Origin: QZLE01 sp033852135
GTDB lineage: Bacteria; Pseudomonadota; Gammaproteobacteria; QZLD01
Assembly: GCA_033852135.1 (NCBI GenBank)
Contig: JAWSVB010000005.1
Location: forward strand, 124,001-188,000
Reading direction: 5' to 3'
Length of the DNA stretch: 64,000 bases
This document shows, piece by piece, positions 45,546-54,636 of this stretch (position 1 is its first letter; the number at the start of each line of letters is the position of its first letter). Under the pieces are notes generated by a model. It did no database searches, had not been told where the DNA came from, and saw nothing but the letters and a program-made list of their open reading frames with translations. The translations under genes were made by a program, and so were the position numbers.

Positions 45546-46339
45546 TGCGTTCATTTAAACCATTTATATTATTTATTCTAGTAACCATATTTGGTGTTGC
45601 TAATGCTTCAAACATTGAACACCGGATATGGAATAAACAGCCTCTTGATATAAGCCTACCAGTTAATCAAGAGCGCATTATCTCTTTTCCTGGAGAAGTA
45701 TCCATTGATGTACCTGCAGATATTAAAGCTGCATCACGAATCCAAATACGTTCTGATGGGACTATCTATTGGAAAGCTGGGCGTGACTTTGCTAAAAGAC
45801 GAGTTATTGTGAGATCTAAGCTGGGGCGAGTTTATCTTTTAAATGTTTCAGCAACTATCGATGCACCAGATCATCAAGTCACTATTATTGACGAAATAAT
45901 CGAAAGAAAACATAAAATAATCGATAACAATAATAATTATCAGCCCGAATTAAAAAAGAATGTTCCAGCATACGATTATGTAGATCTATTCAGATATGCG
46001 TCACAAAATCTCTATGCACCTAAAAGACTCATAAAACAAATTGATGGTATTACTAGATTTCCAGTTATTTCCAATAACTACCCTTTATATAGAGGACAGA
46101 GGATAACTCTCGTTCCCGTTGTTCAATGGAAAACAAATTCGATTCCATCTTTATATGTAACAGCGTTGGCAGCTCATAACAGCACACAAAAACTTATTGA
46201 TATTGATGTTCGTAATATACGAGGAAAATGGTTAGCACGATCTTCTCAACACGGAGCTCTAGGACCAAATGGTTCAAAAACTCAAAGCACCACAGTTTAT
46301 CTTATATCTGATAAACCGTTCCAGGAGGCTATCCAATGA
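45545..46339 (+). CDS. ICE protein, DUF3438 (TIGR03749), TraK-like
   Basis: A 264-residue periplasmic protein with signal peptide to VANA. WNKQPLDISLPVNQERIISFPGEVSIDVPADI begins the beta-rich domain, and LFRYASQNLYAPKRLIKQ starts the second. The family is thought to correspond to TraK/VirB9, the outer part of the core complex. Coupled by TAATG to the previous gene and by 4 bp to the next. Confidence 0.86.
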   Translation: MRSFKPFILFILVTIFGVANASNIEHRIWNKQPLDISLPVNQERIISFPGEVSIDVPADIKAASRIQIRSDGTIYWKAGRDFAKRRVIVRSKLGRVYLLNVSATIDAPDHQVTIIDEIIERKHKIIDNNNNYQPELKKNVPAYDYVDLFRYASQNLYAPKRLIKQIDGITRFPVISNNYPLYRGQRITLVPVVQWKTNSIPSLYVTALAAHNSTQKLIDIDVRNIRGKWLARSSQHGALGPNGSKTQSTTVYLISDKPFQEAIQ

Positions 46340-47838
46340 ACAAGTCCAATAAGATTATCCCATTTTTAAGTCTTGTGGTGCTTGCTGGGGTTGTGGCTTT
46401 ATTTTTTTTCTTTGTTTTTGGAAACAAAACGCCTGATTCAAAAGAAAAGACACCAAAACCTCAAGAGACAGAAACAGGTAGCACTTCACTGCTTGGAAGA
46501 AAAAATAATATAAAAACTCCTAAACAACATAAAAAGGAAGCTATAAGAGATAATTATCTAGAAACTCTCAGAACCATTGCATCTAAACTGGATGACTTTG
46601 ATGAACGTCTAGAAAAGGTTGAAAAAAGAGAGGCGTTGGAAGAACTAAAAGCGGAATTAAAAAGTCAAATAAAAAGCATTCAAGTGCAAAACAAAGAAGG
46701 TGGACAAGCTTTATTTACTCAAATATCCAAAAAATTTGAGCAAAAGCTTAATAAAATCAACAAAATTATCAAGCGCACTTCTGATGATAACTCACAAGAG
46801 AAAACCCATCAAAATCGTTCCTCTTCTACAGCATCAACATCAACAGGTTTACCTGCAGGGCTTGGTTTTGATGATCTTCCCCTTGGTGCAGGAAATCAAT
46901 CTCAAACAACAAACCAAAAATACAGTCAAATTCTTAATGAGGAATATGTCACGGTAAAACCTATATATTCTGGTGTTTTTGCAACAAACTCTAAAGCTAA
47001 AAAATCAAAAAAATCTGAGATCAGTTATTTATCTGAAGCATCATTTGAGTATGACGAAAACCCTTCTCTTTTTGCAGATGATGAACCAAGCTCCAAGAAA
47101 AAATCTGCCAAAAAAGATGAAAGCATTCCTTATTACACAATTAATGAGACAGCCACCTTATTTTCCAATACAGCGATTACTGCAATGATTGGAGTTGTAC
47201 CAACCAAAGGTAAAGTCAGAGATCCTTATCGATTTAAAGTAATTACAGGAACAGAAAACATTTCTTCCAATGGACACAGAATTGATCAAGTTAAAAATGT
47301 TGTTTGGAGTGGAACCTTAACAGGAAATCGAGAAATGGCTTGTGCAAGAGGCACTGTCGATAAAGTAAGTATGGTTTTTTGGGATGGGACTATAAGTACT
47401 CAAAGAGCATCAGATACAGTTGGTGGCCTTGGATACATTTCTAATAAGTGGGGTAATCCATGTATTGCAGGCACTTTAATTTCAAATGCATCCCAATATC
47501 TTCAGGATAGATTACTTGCAAGTGGCGCTGGAAGCTTGGCAGAAGCAGCAGCAGCTACTGAAACAACACAAGTAAGAGATTCTAATGGAAACATTGTTTC
47601 GTTTGTCAGCGGAGAATCAAAAAACTATATCGCTTCAAAAACCTTCAGTGGGATGCTGGGAGAAACAGCAGACTACGTAAAGGAAAGGCAAGCTGATGCC
47701 ATTGATGTTGTTTATATACCTTCAGGTAAAGACTTAATAATTCATGTTGAAGAACAAATTAAATTTGATTATGACCCAAATGGAAGGAAGTTAGATCATG
47801 CAAATACTCAAGCTGATACAGCATCATACTTTGATTAA
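46336..47838 (+). CDS. ICE protein PFL_4705/TIGR03752, TraB/VirB10-like
   Basis: A 500-residue bitopic protein: helix at about 8-28, a Lys/Glu/Pro linker, a coiled coil (about 75-145), a low-complexity Ser/Thr section, then the VirB10-type beta domain. This contains TLFSNTAITAMIGVVPTKGKVRDPYRFKVI, GNREMACARGTVDKVSMVFWDGT and the helix hairpin region near 385-410. The family bridges inner and outer membranes in the mating channel. Confidence 0.88.
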   Translation: MNKSNKIIPFLSLVVLAGVVALFFFFVFGNKTPDSKEKTPKPQETETGSTSLLGRKNNIKTPKQHKKEAIRDNYLETLRTIASKLDDFDERLEKVEKREALEELKAELKSQIKSIQVQNKEGGQALFTQISKKFEQKLNKINKIIKRTSDDNSQEKTHQNRSSSTASTSTGLPAGLGFDDLPLGAGNQSQTTNQKYSQILNEEYVTVKPIYSGVFATNSKAKKSKKSEISYLSEASFEYDENPSLFADDEPSSKKKSAKKDESIPYYTINETATLFSNTAITAMIGVVPTKGKVRDPYRFKVITGTENISSNGHRIDQVKNVVWSGTLTGNREMACARGTVDKVSMVFWDGTISTQRASDTVGGLGYISNKWGNPCIAGTLISNASQYLQDRLLASGAGSLAEAAAATETTQVRDSNGNIVSFVSGESKNYIASKTFSGMLGETADYVKERQADAIDVVYIPSGKDLIIHVEEQIKFDYDPNGRKLDHANTQADTASYFD

Positions 47839-48238
47839 TTCACCTAAAAAATCTATGAAAATATCAATGGTAGTTGCTTCAGCAATCTTATCAATTGGTT
47901 GCTCATCCGTGCATAAATTTCCAGATAATGGTCAAGATATTAAACAGGTTTATGACTCTCATATATCAGGAATGCAAAGCAATAACCCTACTGGATTGTC
48001 AACGCAAACTATTAGTGCAGAGCGAAAAGTTAATAACGGTAGAGTTGATTTAGGGCCATACACTCGCAGTGAACATAACGAGCTTGATAACTTATTCCCT
48101 CTACTACCAAACCCACAATTGGTTATGTATGTAGACCCTCATCTTTCAAAAAAAGGGCACCCTGTACCTGGTTATAGTGTGCCTTTTAAACTTTATGAAA
48201 AAGATGAATACGCACTACCTGGAGAGATTAAGCAATGA
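47798..48238 (+). CDS. ICE lipoprotein, TIGR03751 family (TraV-like)
   Basis: A lipoprotein of up to 146 residues. The lipobox is ILSIGC, followed by the conserved KQVYDSHISGMQ, ARSEHNEL-like YTRSEHNELDNLFPLLPNPQLVMYVDPHL and GHPVPGYSVPFKLYEKDEYALPGE. The first ATG overlaps the previous gene by 41 bp and has GGAAGG upstream. A later ATG at 47855 gives a more usual signal peptide but has no ribosome site. The family lies just before the TraC ATPase and is taken as the outer-membrane lipoprotein of the core complex. Confidence 0.85.
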   Translation: MQILKLIQHHTLINSPKKSMKISMVVASAILSIGCSSVHKFPDNGQDIKQVYDSHISGMQSNNPTGLSTQTISAERKVNNGRVDLGPYTRSEHNELDNLFPLLPNPQLVMYVDPHLSKKGHPVPGYSVPFKLYEKDEYALPGEIKQ

Positions 48239-51042
48239 GTGCATTTAATGCTTTAAAAGATACTGCATTAAAGCTTTCAGGTTATTTACCCTTTGGTGAT
48301 GAGAAACCTTTAACCGAGAAAGAATATGCTTCTATCTACAAACAGGAAAAACAATCATTCGTTGATTATCTTCCGTTTTATGATTATGACGATAAAGAGC
48401 AGATATTTTTATTTGATGATGAGTGCAGTGTTGGTACAGCATTTGAGTTATATGCCTTTGATGTAGATGGTAGATCACAAGAAACATTCACTCAGCTTGA
48501 GATAGATATACGTCGTGCACTTTCGACAATACCTGAACGCGAAGAAGACCCTTGGATTTTGCAAGTTTTTCTGCAGGATGAACCAATTCAAAGTTTAGTT
48601 GCAGACATCAAGGCTTATGCAAAACCAGAGGTGCGAAATAGCGAATTATCACAAGAATGGTTCGACATATTAGAAGAACATATCGGAGATATGTGTAAAA
48701 AAGATGGCCTCTTTTTAGAAGATTTTACTGGTCTTCCTTGGGGAGGACAGGTACGAAGAGTCCGTTGCTGCCTTTACCGAAAATATGACAAAAGAAAGTT
48801 CTTTAACTCTAAAGGGGTTTTGAGATCTGAAGTTAATAGCCCTGCTAGAGAACTTAAAGCTGTTAGAGATATGTTTATAAGAGGGGTGAATTCTGCTGGA
48901 ATAAAATCGCGTATTCTTAATCAACATGATATGCGCTCTTGGTTATTCCCTTGGTTTAGCCCTAATCCTACCGGTTTTAAAGATGCGTATGAATATCTCA
49001 AAAAAACTCCTTATCCAGGAGATCCAGAAAGTGATATAGAGCCAGGGGCTGGATTTGATATTGCAGAAACGCTTGTTGTTCAAAAACCTAAAACAGATAA
49101 CGATGGTAACTGGTATTTTTGTGATGAAGCACAGCGTTTTATTCCTTTACAAGCAATAGATACGAAGCCTAAAACAGGAATTGTTACTGCAGACCAAAAA
49201 CGTGGTGATGACATAGCTACAGCAATGTGGAATCAAATGCCAAAAAACTCCGTATTTGCAATGACAATAGTGATTAAATCACAAGTTGATGTAAAAAGAC
49301 ATTGCCACAATATTGTTCAGTCGGGCAAGAATGGATCATTTGAAGCAGAACTTGCAGCCGAACAAGCAGATGCTGCTCGAGAAAAAATGGCTAGAGACAA
49401 AAGTGTCAAATTATTTCCTCTTTCAGCAGGCATTTACATAAAAGGTAAAAGTAAGAGTGACCTTGAAATTAAAACTATGGAGGCCATAACCACTTTACGT
49501 ACTTCAGGGTTTAATCCAATTGAGCCAAAAAATGATGATCTACCCATAGACCAATATATTTATCATTTGCCTATGGCATATTCTGAACAACACGACAAAT
49601 CAAACTCAAGACGCAGTCGATTAACATATACAGATCACTTATCAAGAATACTACCTTTATATGGGCGAGGTGTTGGGTCTGGTAACCCAGGAAATATCTT
49701 ATTCAACAGAATAGGAGAACCTATGCTGTTTGATCAATTTAATAAAAAGGATAGGACTAAAACTGCACACGGACTTGTGTTTGGCCCAACTGGGGCAGGT
49801 AAATCCGCTACATTATGCTTTTTTGTTTTGCACTGGGCTTCCCTTTTCGGATTCAGGTTTTTTATTATTGAAAAAGGGGACTCATTTGGCCTTATTACAG
49901 ATTATATGGGTAGCAAAGGCTTATCCACTAATAAAGTAAAGTTTAAGGCAAAAAGGCCCCCTATATTACCTCCATATAGTGAAACTGGAAAAGCCCTGGA
50001 ACAATTAGAAGAACACAAAGAATCTCCAATAGATAAAATGTCGTTAACCGAAATTGAAGATGAGGAGGAAGACGAGGACGAGGAGGACGATGAAGAGCGT
50101 GATTACTTCGGAGAGATGGAACTACTAACTTATCTAATGGTTACTGGCAGTGATGTTGACGAAGCTGCAAAAATGTCAAGATCAGATAAGTTCGTATTAA
50201 GAAACTCTCTTAAAAGTGCTCTTTATAAATCAGCAAAAAATAACAAACCACACGCATTGCCAGAAGATGTTGCAGAAGAATTATTATTAGCATCAAAAGA
50301 AGAAGAAGATTCTCGACGAGCTTCTCGCATTAAAGAGATGTCTGACTCTCTTTATCTATGGACGGATGGACTTCATGGAAAGATTTTTAACCAATATGGT
50401 AGTGCTTGGCCAGAAGTTGATGTAACAACCATTGATATGGGAGATCTTACTGGAGACAACAACAAAGATATGCTTGTTGTAGCTATGATTTCTCTTATTA
50501 ACACAATAACCGGCATAGGAGAAAAATATCAGTTTGATAATAGAGAAACCGTCGTATTGACTGATGAAGGGCATGTACTTACAACCCAACCCCTACTTGT
50601 TGGACCATTTGTGTTTGGTGTTAAAACATGGCGTAAACTCGGAATGTGGCTTATTCAAGCAACACAGAATTTAGAAGACTACCCAGGTATTGCTGAAAAA
50701 ATGCTCAACCTTGCTGAGTGGTGGTATTTGCTTTGTCTACCGAAAAAAGAAACTGATGAACTTTCTAAGTTTAAAACACTAACTAACGAGCAAAAAGAAC
50801 TAATTCTTCAAACTAGGAAAGAGCCTGGTAAGTACACAGAAGGGGTAGTTTTATCAGACAAATTAACATCTATGTTCCGCGTTGTTACACCATCCCTTCC
50901 TCTTGCTCTTGCTATGACAGATCGCGATGAGAAAGCAGAGCGTAGAAGAACGATGATTGAGAATAACCTGAATTCAGATCTTGAAGCTGCAACCCTAATT
51001 AGCAAAAAAATTAGAGAGAAGAGATTATGCGCAAGTATTTAA
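48235..51042 (+). CDS. traC: Conjugative transfer ATPase, TraC/VirB4-like (PFL_4706/TIGR03744)
   Basis: A 935-residue cytoplasmic ATPase that energises pilus and channel assembly. The N-terminal domain is at about 1-450. The P-loop is GLVFGPTGAGKSATL (about 520) and Walker B is TVVLTDEGHVL (about 775), followed by IQATQNLEDY. An unusual highly acidic insert (EIEDEEEDEDEEDDEERD, about 610-625) lies between the Walker motifs. It overlaps its upstream neighbour by 4 bp and the next gene by 16 bp. Confidence 0.92.
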   Translation: MSAFNALKDTALKLSGYLPFGDEKPLTEKEYASIYKQEKQSFVDYLPFYDYDDKEQIFLFDDECSVGTAFELYAFDVDGRSQETFTQLEIDIRRALSTIPEREEDPWILQVFLQDEPIQSLVADIKAYAKPEVRNSELSQEWFDILEEHIGDMCKKDGLFLEDFTGLPWGGQVRRVRCCLYRKYDKRKFFNSKGVLRSEVNSPARELKAVRDMFIRGVNSAGIKSRILNQHDMRSWLFPWFSPNPTGFKDAYEYLKKTPYPGDPESDIEPGAGFDIAETLVVQKPKTDNDGNWYFCDEAQRFIPLQAIDTKPKTGIVTADQKRGDDIATAMWNQMPKNSVFAMTIVIKSQVDVKRHCHNIVQSGKNGSFEAELAAEQADAAREKMARDKSVKLFPLSAGIYIKGKSKSDLEIKTMEAITTLRTSGFNPIEPKNDDLPIDQYIYHLPMAYSEQHDKSNSRRSRLTYTDHLSRILPLYGRGVGSGNPGNILFNRIGEPMLFDQFNKKDRTKTAHGLVFGPTGAGKSATLCFFVLHWASLFGFRFFIIEKGDSFGLITDYMGSKGLSTNKVKFKAKRPPILPPYSETGKALEQLEEHKESPIDKMSLTEIEDEEEDEDEEDDEERDYFGEMELLTYLMVTGSDVDEAAKMSRSDKFVLRNSLKSALYKSAKNNKPHALPEDVAEELLLASKEEEDSRRASRIKEMSDSLYLWTDGLHGKIFNQYGSAWPEVDVTTIDMGDLTGDNNKDMLVVAMISLINTITGIGEKYQFDNRETVVLTDEGHVLTTQPLLVGPFVFGVKTWRKLGMWLIQATQNLEDYPGIAEKMLNLAEWWYLLCLPKKETDELSKFKTLTNEQKELILQTRKEPGKYTEGVVLSDKLTSMFRVVTPSLPLALAMTDRDEKAERRRTMIENNLNSDLEAATLISKKIREKRLCASI

Positions 51043-51461
51043 CAAACACATTTCTTATGATCGGAGCCATGTTTGTTTCAACAGTTGCTCTTGCCAATAA
51101 TATGCCAAACCTAATACAGGTAATAACGTATAACAATAGAGCTATACAGAATATTGATACAGCTAAAAACTTACAGATATCTATTGAAATATTTAACTTG
51201 GATGATCAGTTTAATTTGCAAGATGAATTAAGCAAGGATCTCCCAAAGGATAAAGATGCAGCTATAGAAATAGCTAAACAACGCACCCAAGCTGTTAACC
51301 CAGATCGTTGGGAAAATATGTGGCGCGGTGCACTACTTGCTAAAAAATATAAAATATCAAAGGCACCAGCCATTATTTTTAATAGTGGCCAACAAGTTAT
51401 TTACGGGATAACTGATATAAAAAAAGCTCTTGAAATCTACAAAGAGTACGAAAGGAAATAG
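51027..51461 (+). CDS. ICE protein PFL_4709/TIGR03757
   Basis: A 144-residue exported protein (signal peptide to VALA). It shows NLIQVITYNNRAIQNI, AKQRTQAVNPDRWENMWRGALLAKKYKISKAPAIIFNSGQQVIYGITDIKKAL. The last part is a thioredoxin-like strand-turn (KAPAIIFN) as in TrbC-type F proteins. The start lies within the last codons of traC, so it is translated with it. Confidence 0.85.
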   Translation: MRKYLTNTFLMIGAMFVSTVALANNMPNLIQVITYNNRAIQNIDTAKNLQISIEIFNLDDQFNLQDELSKDLPKDKDAAIEIAKQRTQAVNPDRWENMWRGALLAKKYKISKAPAIIFNSGQQVIYGITDIKKALEIYKEYERK

Positions 51462-51463
51462 CC

Positions 51464-52876
51464 ATGAGAAGACTTTCAAGAAACATAGTTCTTGCAATAT
51501 GCATTACCTTACTCGGAGCTAATCCCTCTTATGCTATAGAAGATATAGATGTTCCAGTACCATCATATCAAACAGATCATTTGCTTGAATCAGGACTTGA
51601 AGGGTTCACTGGTGAGTGCCTTGATTATTGTGTAACAGGTATTTGCGTAAGATTAGTTATAGGTTGGTTTTCATTCAAAATTATCTTAACTCCAAAAGTA
51701 GTACATAACGTCCCAGATTTTGTTGTAAATAGCTATGACGAACCAGGAGAAGAACCTTGGGAAGAATGGCGCGAAACAGTTAGTGAAGCAACACAGGAAA
51801 TGCAAGGCTTAATTATGCAGCTTATTACTGTATTCCCTGTTGGAGGAGGAAAAATCAACTCTCCGGAGCATGATAGAACTGGGGATGAAGCTGATGAACG
51901 ATTCAAAGAAATCGATATTATTGGCCACCCAATGACTTACTTTAATAATGCACTTGCCGGGAAAAACAGTACTCAGCTATCTCTTGAGGAATTTATGGAA
52001 ATTTGTCGTGCATTCTTAGGTTCAAAACGTCAATGTGAACAAATGGCTGATGACCTGGGGCTTGGAGGATTTAGAAATGGTACTGATGATGGTTCGGTCG
52101 GAGGAGTATTTGAAGGATTTGGAAGTGGATCATTTAAATCAGACTTTTTTGATAACAAACAAATAACTGAAGGCCTTGGTATGGAAGATGCCTTTAGTAC
52201 TATGGATCAAATGGCAGGCTCGATGGAAACGATGGAGCGCGTACAAGAAGTAAGCAATATAGTTGGCGGAGGAATGGGAGTCGAAGTAGCTATAGACCAC
52301 TATTTTTGTAAAACAGACACTATTGGTTTTATGCCTTATTATTTGACTCAAATAGACACTTATTGGTGGCGCGAAATAATCCCAATGGGAACTGATCTAG
52401 ACTATCCACTTAGATACTTAAAATGTTCAATTATTGCATTGGATGGATCATGCATAGTTGGAGCAAATGAAGCCAAAATTTGGGGTGTGATTTATCCTCG
52501 TCATGGAAATGTAATTCAAAATAATGACTACAAAGCAAGTGCTGTTATGGCTACACGAGCTATTGATGTGTTGCTAGATAAAGATAGTTATTTGCGTTTT
52601 AGAATGCCTGCAGAGGCTATGGGGCGCAATGGAGTATGGCAGAGAATTTATCCAGAGGTAGATACTTGTGAATATAGCCTTGAAGCAAGAAGAAAAGGTT
52701 ACGCATCAATTTATATTGATGATTTAGATTTATCAAAGCCAGATTCAGATAAAGACACCCATGACTTTGGCAATCATGCCTGGGCTTATTGGCGACCATA
52801 CACATGCTGTCTTTCAGATAGAGGCTCTAAAATTGCCGAAGTCAGTATTGGCGGTATATGCCTGAATGATTTTTAA
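51464..52876 (+). CDS. ICE protein PFL_4710/TIGR03756, TraU-like
   Basis: A 470-residue exported protein with signal peptide to SYA. ECLDYCVTGICVRL near residue 55 and the Cys-rich C-terminal half (YFCKTD, LKCSIIALDGSC, WGVIYPRHG, YTCCLSD, GGICLND) match the TraU-like family. In F-type systems TraU stabilises mating pairs, and its many cysteines need disulfide formation; the C-x-x-C protein earlier in the operon could serve that. Confidence 0.87.
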   Translation: MRRLSRNIVLAICITLLGANPSYAIEDIDVPVPSYQTDHLLESGLEGFTGECLDYCVTGICVRLVIGWFSFKIILTPKVVHNVPDFVVNSYDEPGEEPWEEWRETVSEATQEMQGLIMQLITVFPVGGGKINSPEHDRTGDEADERFKEIDIIGHPMTYFNNALAGKNSTQLSLEEFMEICRAFLGSKRQCEQMADDLGLGGFRNGTDDGSVGGVFEGFGSGSFKSDFFDNKQITEGLGMEDAFSTMDQMAGSMETMERVQEVSNIVGGGMGVEVAIDHYFCKTDTIGFMPYYLTQIDTYWWREIIPMGTDLDYPLRYLKCSIIALDGSCIVGANEAKIWGVIYPRHGNVIQNNDYKASAVMATRAIDVLLDKDSYLRFRMPAEAMGRNGVWQRIYPEVDTCEYSLEARRKGYASIYIDDLDLSKPDSDKDTHDFGNHAWAYWRPYTCCLSDRGSKIAEVSIGGICLNDF

Positions 52877-52884
52877 GGGATCTA

Positions 52885-54255
52885 ATGATGAAAAAATTAC
52901 TTTTTTTAGTTTCAGTATTGTTTGTTTCAACAGTTGCATCTGCAGCAGCAGATGATGACACACCAATCATATCAGGAAGGATAGGCAAATATTACTACAC
53001 AATTGGTGGAGGAAAAGTATTGCCTCCGCCATCCACCAGAATGTCAACTTATCGCGTAACAGCAAGGTTTCGTGGAGGAGTTGGCTATTCGTGCGGTAAG
53101 TTTGATTTAAAAGAAAATGTTAAACAGATGTTCAACGAGATGGAAGACGAAATTCGTGAGCTTCCAAATGAACTTATGACTGCTCTTACAGGAGCCGTTA
53201 TGTCCTTACCGGCTTATGCTCTAAAAAAAGCAAGTCCATCATTATATGGCTTAATCAATAAATACCGTGATGACTACATCGAAATATTTCGCATGTCTTA
53301 TAAATCATGCGAGCAGATTGAGCGGGAAATACGTGACAATGAACCAGGATATAATCCTTATGGGAATTTTATGAGCTTTGCAGTAGCAGAGCAATGGCAA
53401 GAAACAGCAGAAACATCTCCAAATTCAAAACCTATAGATAAAATTAAGCAAGAAGCTGAAGAGGAAGCCAAAAAGAAAGGCTTTAAATGGCTGAACGGTG
53501 AAAGGTATGGAGGAGAAGGGCAGAAATCAATTAATATCGATACCGACATTGCAATGGCTGGATATAACTACTTATTAGGTAGAGATAGGGCAAATGATGA
53601 AACACCAGCCACTTCTACTGAGATTGACGAAAACTATATTGCAAACATATGGAGCTCTCCACTAATGCCTGGAAAATGGATTGGTGAGATTGTCGGAACA
53701 ACAGAAATCAGGCTTGATGACCCAACACCTCAGTCAGAACCTGGAGTTGGTTTACGCCCAGAAGTTGAAGAGCTAGCTGATGAGGTACGGATAGCTATTT
53801 ACAAAGCAATAAATGAAGATGATTTCTCTGATATCAGAGAATATAGATCCTCTCAAGTTACAGTTCACCTTGTGTATACAGTACGCAAAATGTCTCCAGA
53901 AGAAAGTGCTAGTACTGTTGACAAACTTGCATCGGAAATCGCTGTCGGTGAGATTCAGAAGAAAGTTATTTTAGCTAAACAGCTTCTTTATACAGGACTC
54001 ATGAACCCAGATGTTAATGCATCTAAAGCATCTGGTATTGCTCATGATCATGTGCGCAAAAGAACTATCTTTGTTTTAGACTCACTCCTTGCAGATATTC
54101 ATAAGGATCTTGATTTAAAACTCAAATCTTTCAATACAACGGCACTTAGAGCAATTGAACATGTTGAACTACAAAACATTCAAAATGCGAGCAAGAGCTC
54201 AACATCTCAAGATGTTAATTCAAACCCTCTTATTAATGGAGCTGTTAATAAATGA
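52885..54255 (+). CDS. ICE protein PFL_4711/TIGR03755, TraH-like
   Basis: A 456-residue exported protein (signal peptide to ASAAA). YYTIGGGKVLPPPST, then RFRGGVGYSCGKFDLKENVKQMFNEM and later KSCEQIEREI and YNPYGNFMSFAVAEQW identify this family, which resembles the F-plasmid TraH group of pilus-assembly proteins. A helical C terminus (about 330-430) probably forms a coiled coil. It overlaps the next gene by 4 bp. Confidence 0.86.
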   Translation: MMKKLLFLVSVLFVSTVASAAADDDTPIISGRIGKYYYTIGGGKVLPPPSTRMSTYRVTARFRGGVGYSCGKFDLKENVKQMFNEMEDEIRELPNELMTALTGAVMSLPAYALKKASPSLYGLINKYRDDYIEIFRMSYKSCEQIEREIRDNEPGYNPYGNFMSFAVAEQWQETAETSPNSKPIDKIKQEAEEEAKKKGFKWLNGERYGGEGQKSINIDTDIAMAGYNYLLGRDRANDETPATSTEIDENYIANIWSSPLMPGKWIGEIVGTTEIRLDDPTPQSEPGVGLRPEVEELADEVRIAIYKAINEDDFSDIREYRSSQVTVHLVYTVRKMSPEESASTVDKLASEIAVGEIQKKVILAKQLLYTGLMNPDVNASKASGIAHDHVRKRTIFVLDSLLADIHKDLDLKLKSFNTTALRAIEHVELQNIQNASKSSTSQDVNSNPLINGAVNK

Positions 54256-54629
54256 TGAATGAAATGATTTCTCCAACGCAGAAAAAATTCAGCTTTATGA
54301 AGCTCGCAGGCTTATTAATCGCAATGGCTGTAACAATCCTTGTTATGGTGTTTGTAGGCATCATTCTATTAACGTGGCTTCAGTTTGATGACTTAAAGGT
54401 TGTACAAGAAAAAATAGCATCAGTGGAACCTATTTTTATAGGTCTTCGTTGGTCATTTCTAATCAACTTAGTGATTTTCTGGAACAGATTTAATACATAT
54501 CTTGCAAAGAAATTTAACTGGGACAATGACAGATTAGAAAGGCTTCTGAAGCAACGTTTTAAAGTTTCAATTGTTCTTATAATCATTGAGCTTGTTATAA
54601 ACCAACGCATTCTTGACTATTGGATATAG
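54252..54629 (+). CDS. Small ICE membrane protein before TraG
   Basis: A 125-residue protein with two hydrophobic helices, at about 16-40 and 95-115, separated by WSFLINLVIFWNRFNTYLAKKF. I do not recall a named family, but a small membrane protein sits at the same place before traG in related elements. It is coupled to its upstream neighbour (ATGA) and lies 7 bp before traG. Confidence 0.7.
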   Translation: MMNEMISPTQKKFSFMKLAGLLIAMAVTILVMVFVGIILLTWLQFDDLKVVQEKIASVEPIFIGLRWSFLINLVIFWNRFNTYLAKKFNWDNDRLERLLKQRFKVSIVLIIIELVINQRILDYWI

Positions 54630-54636
54630 GTGAACC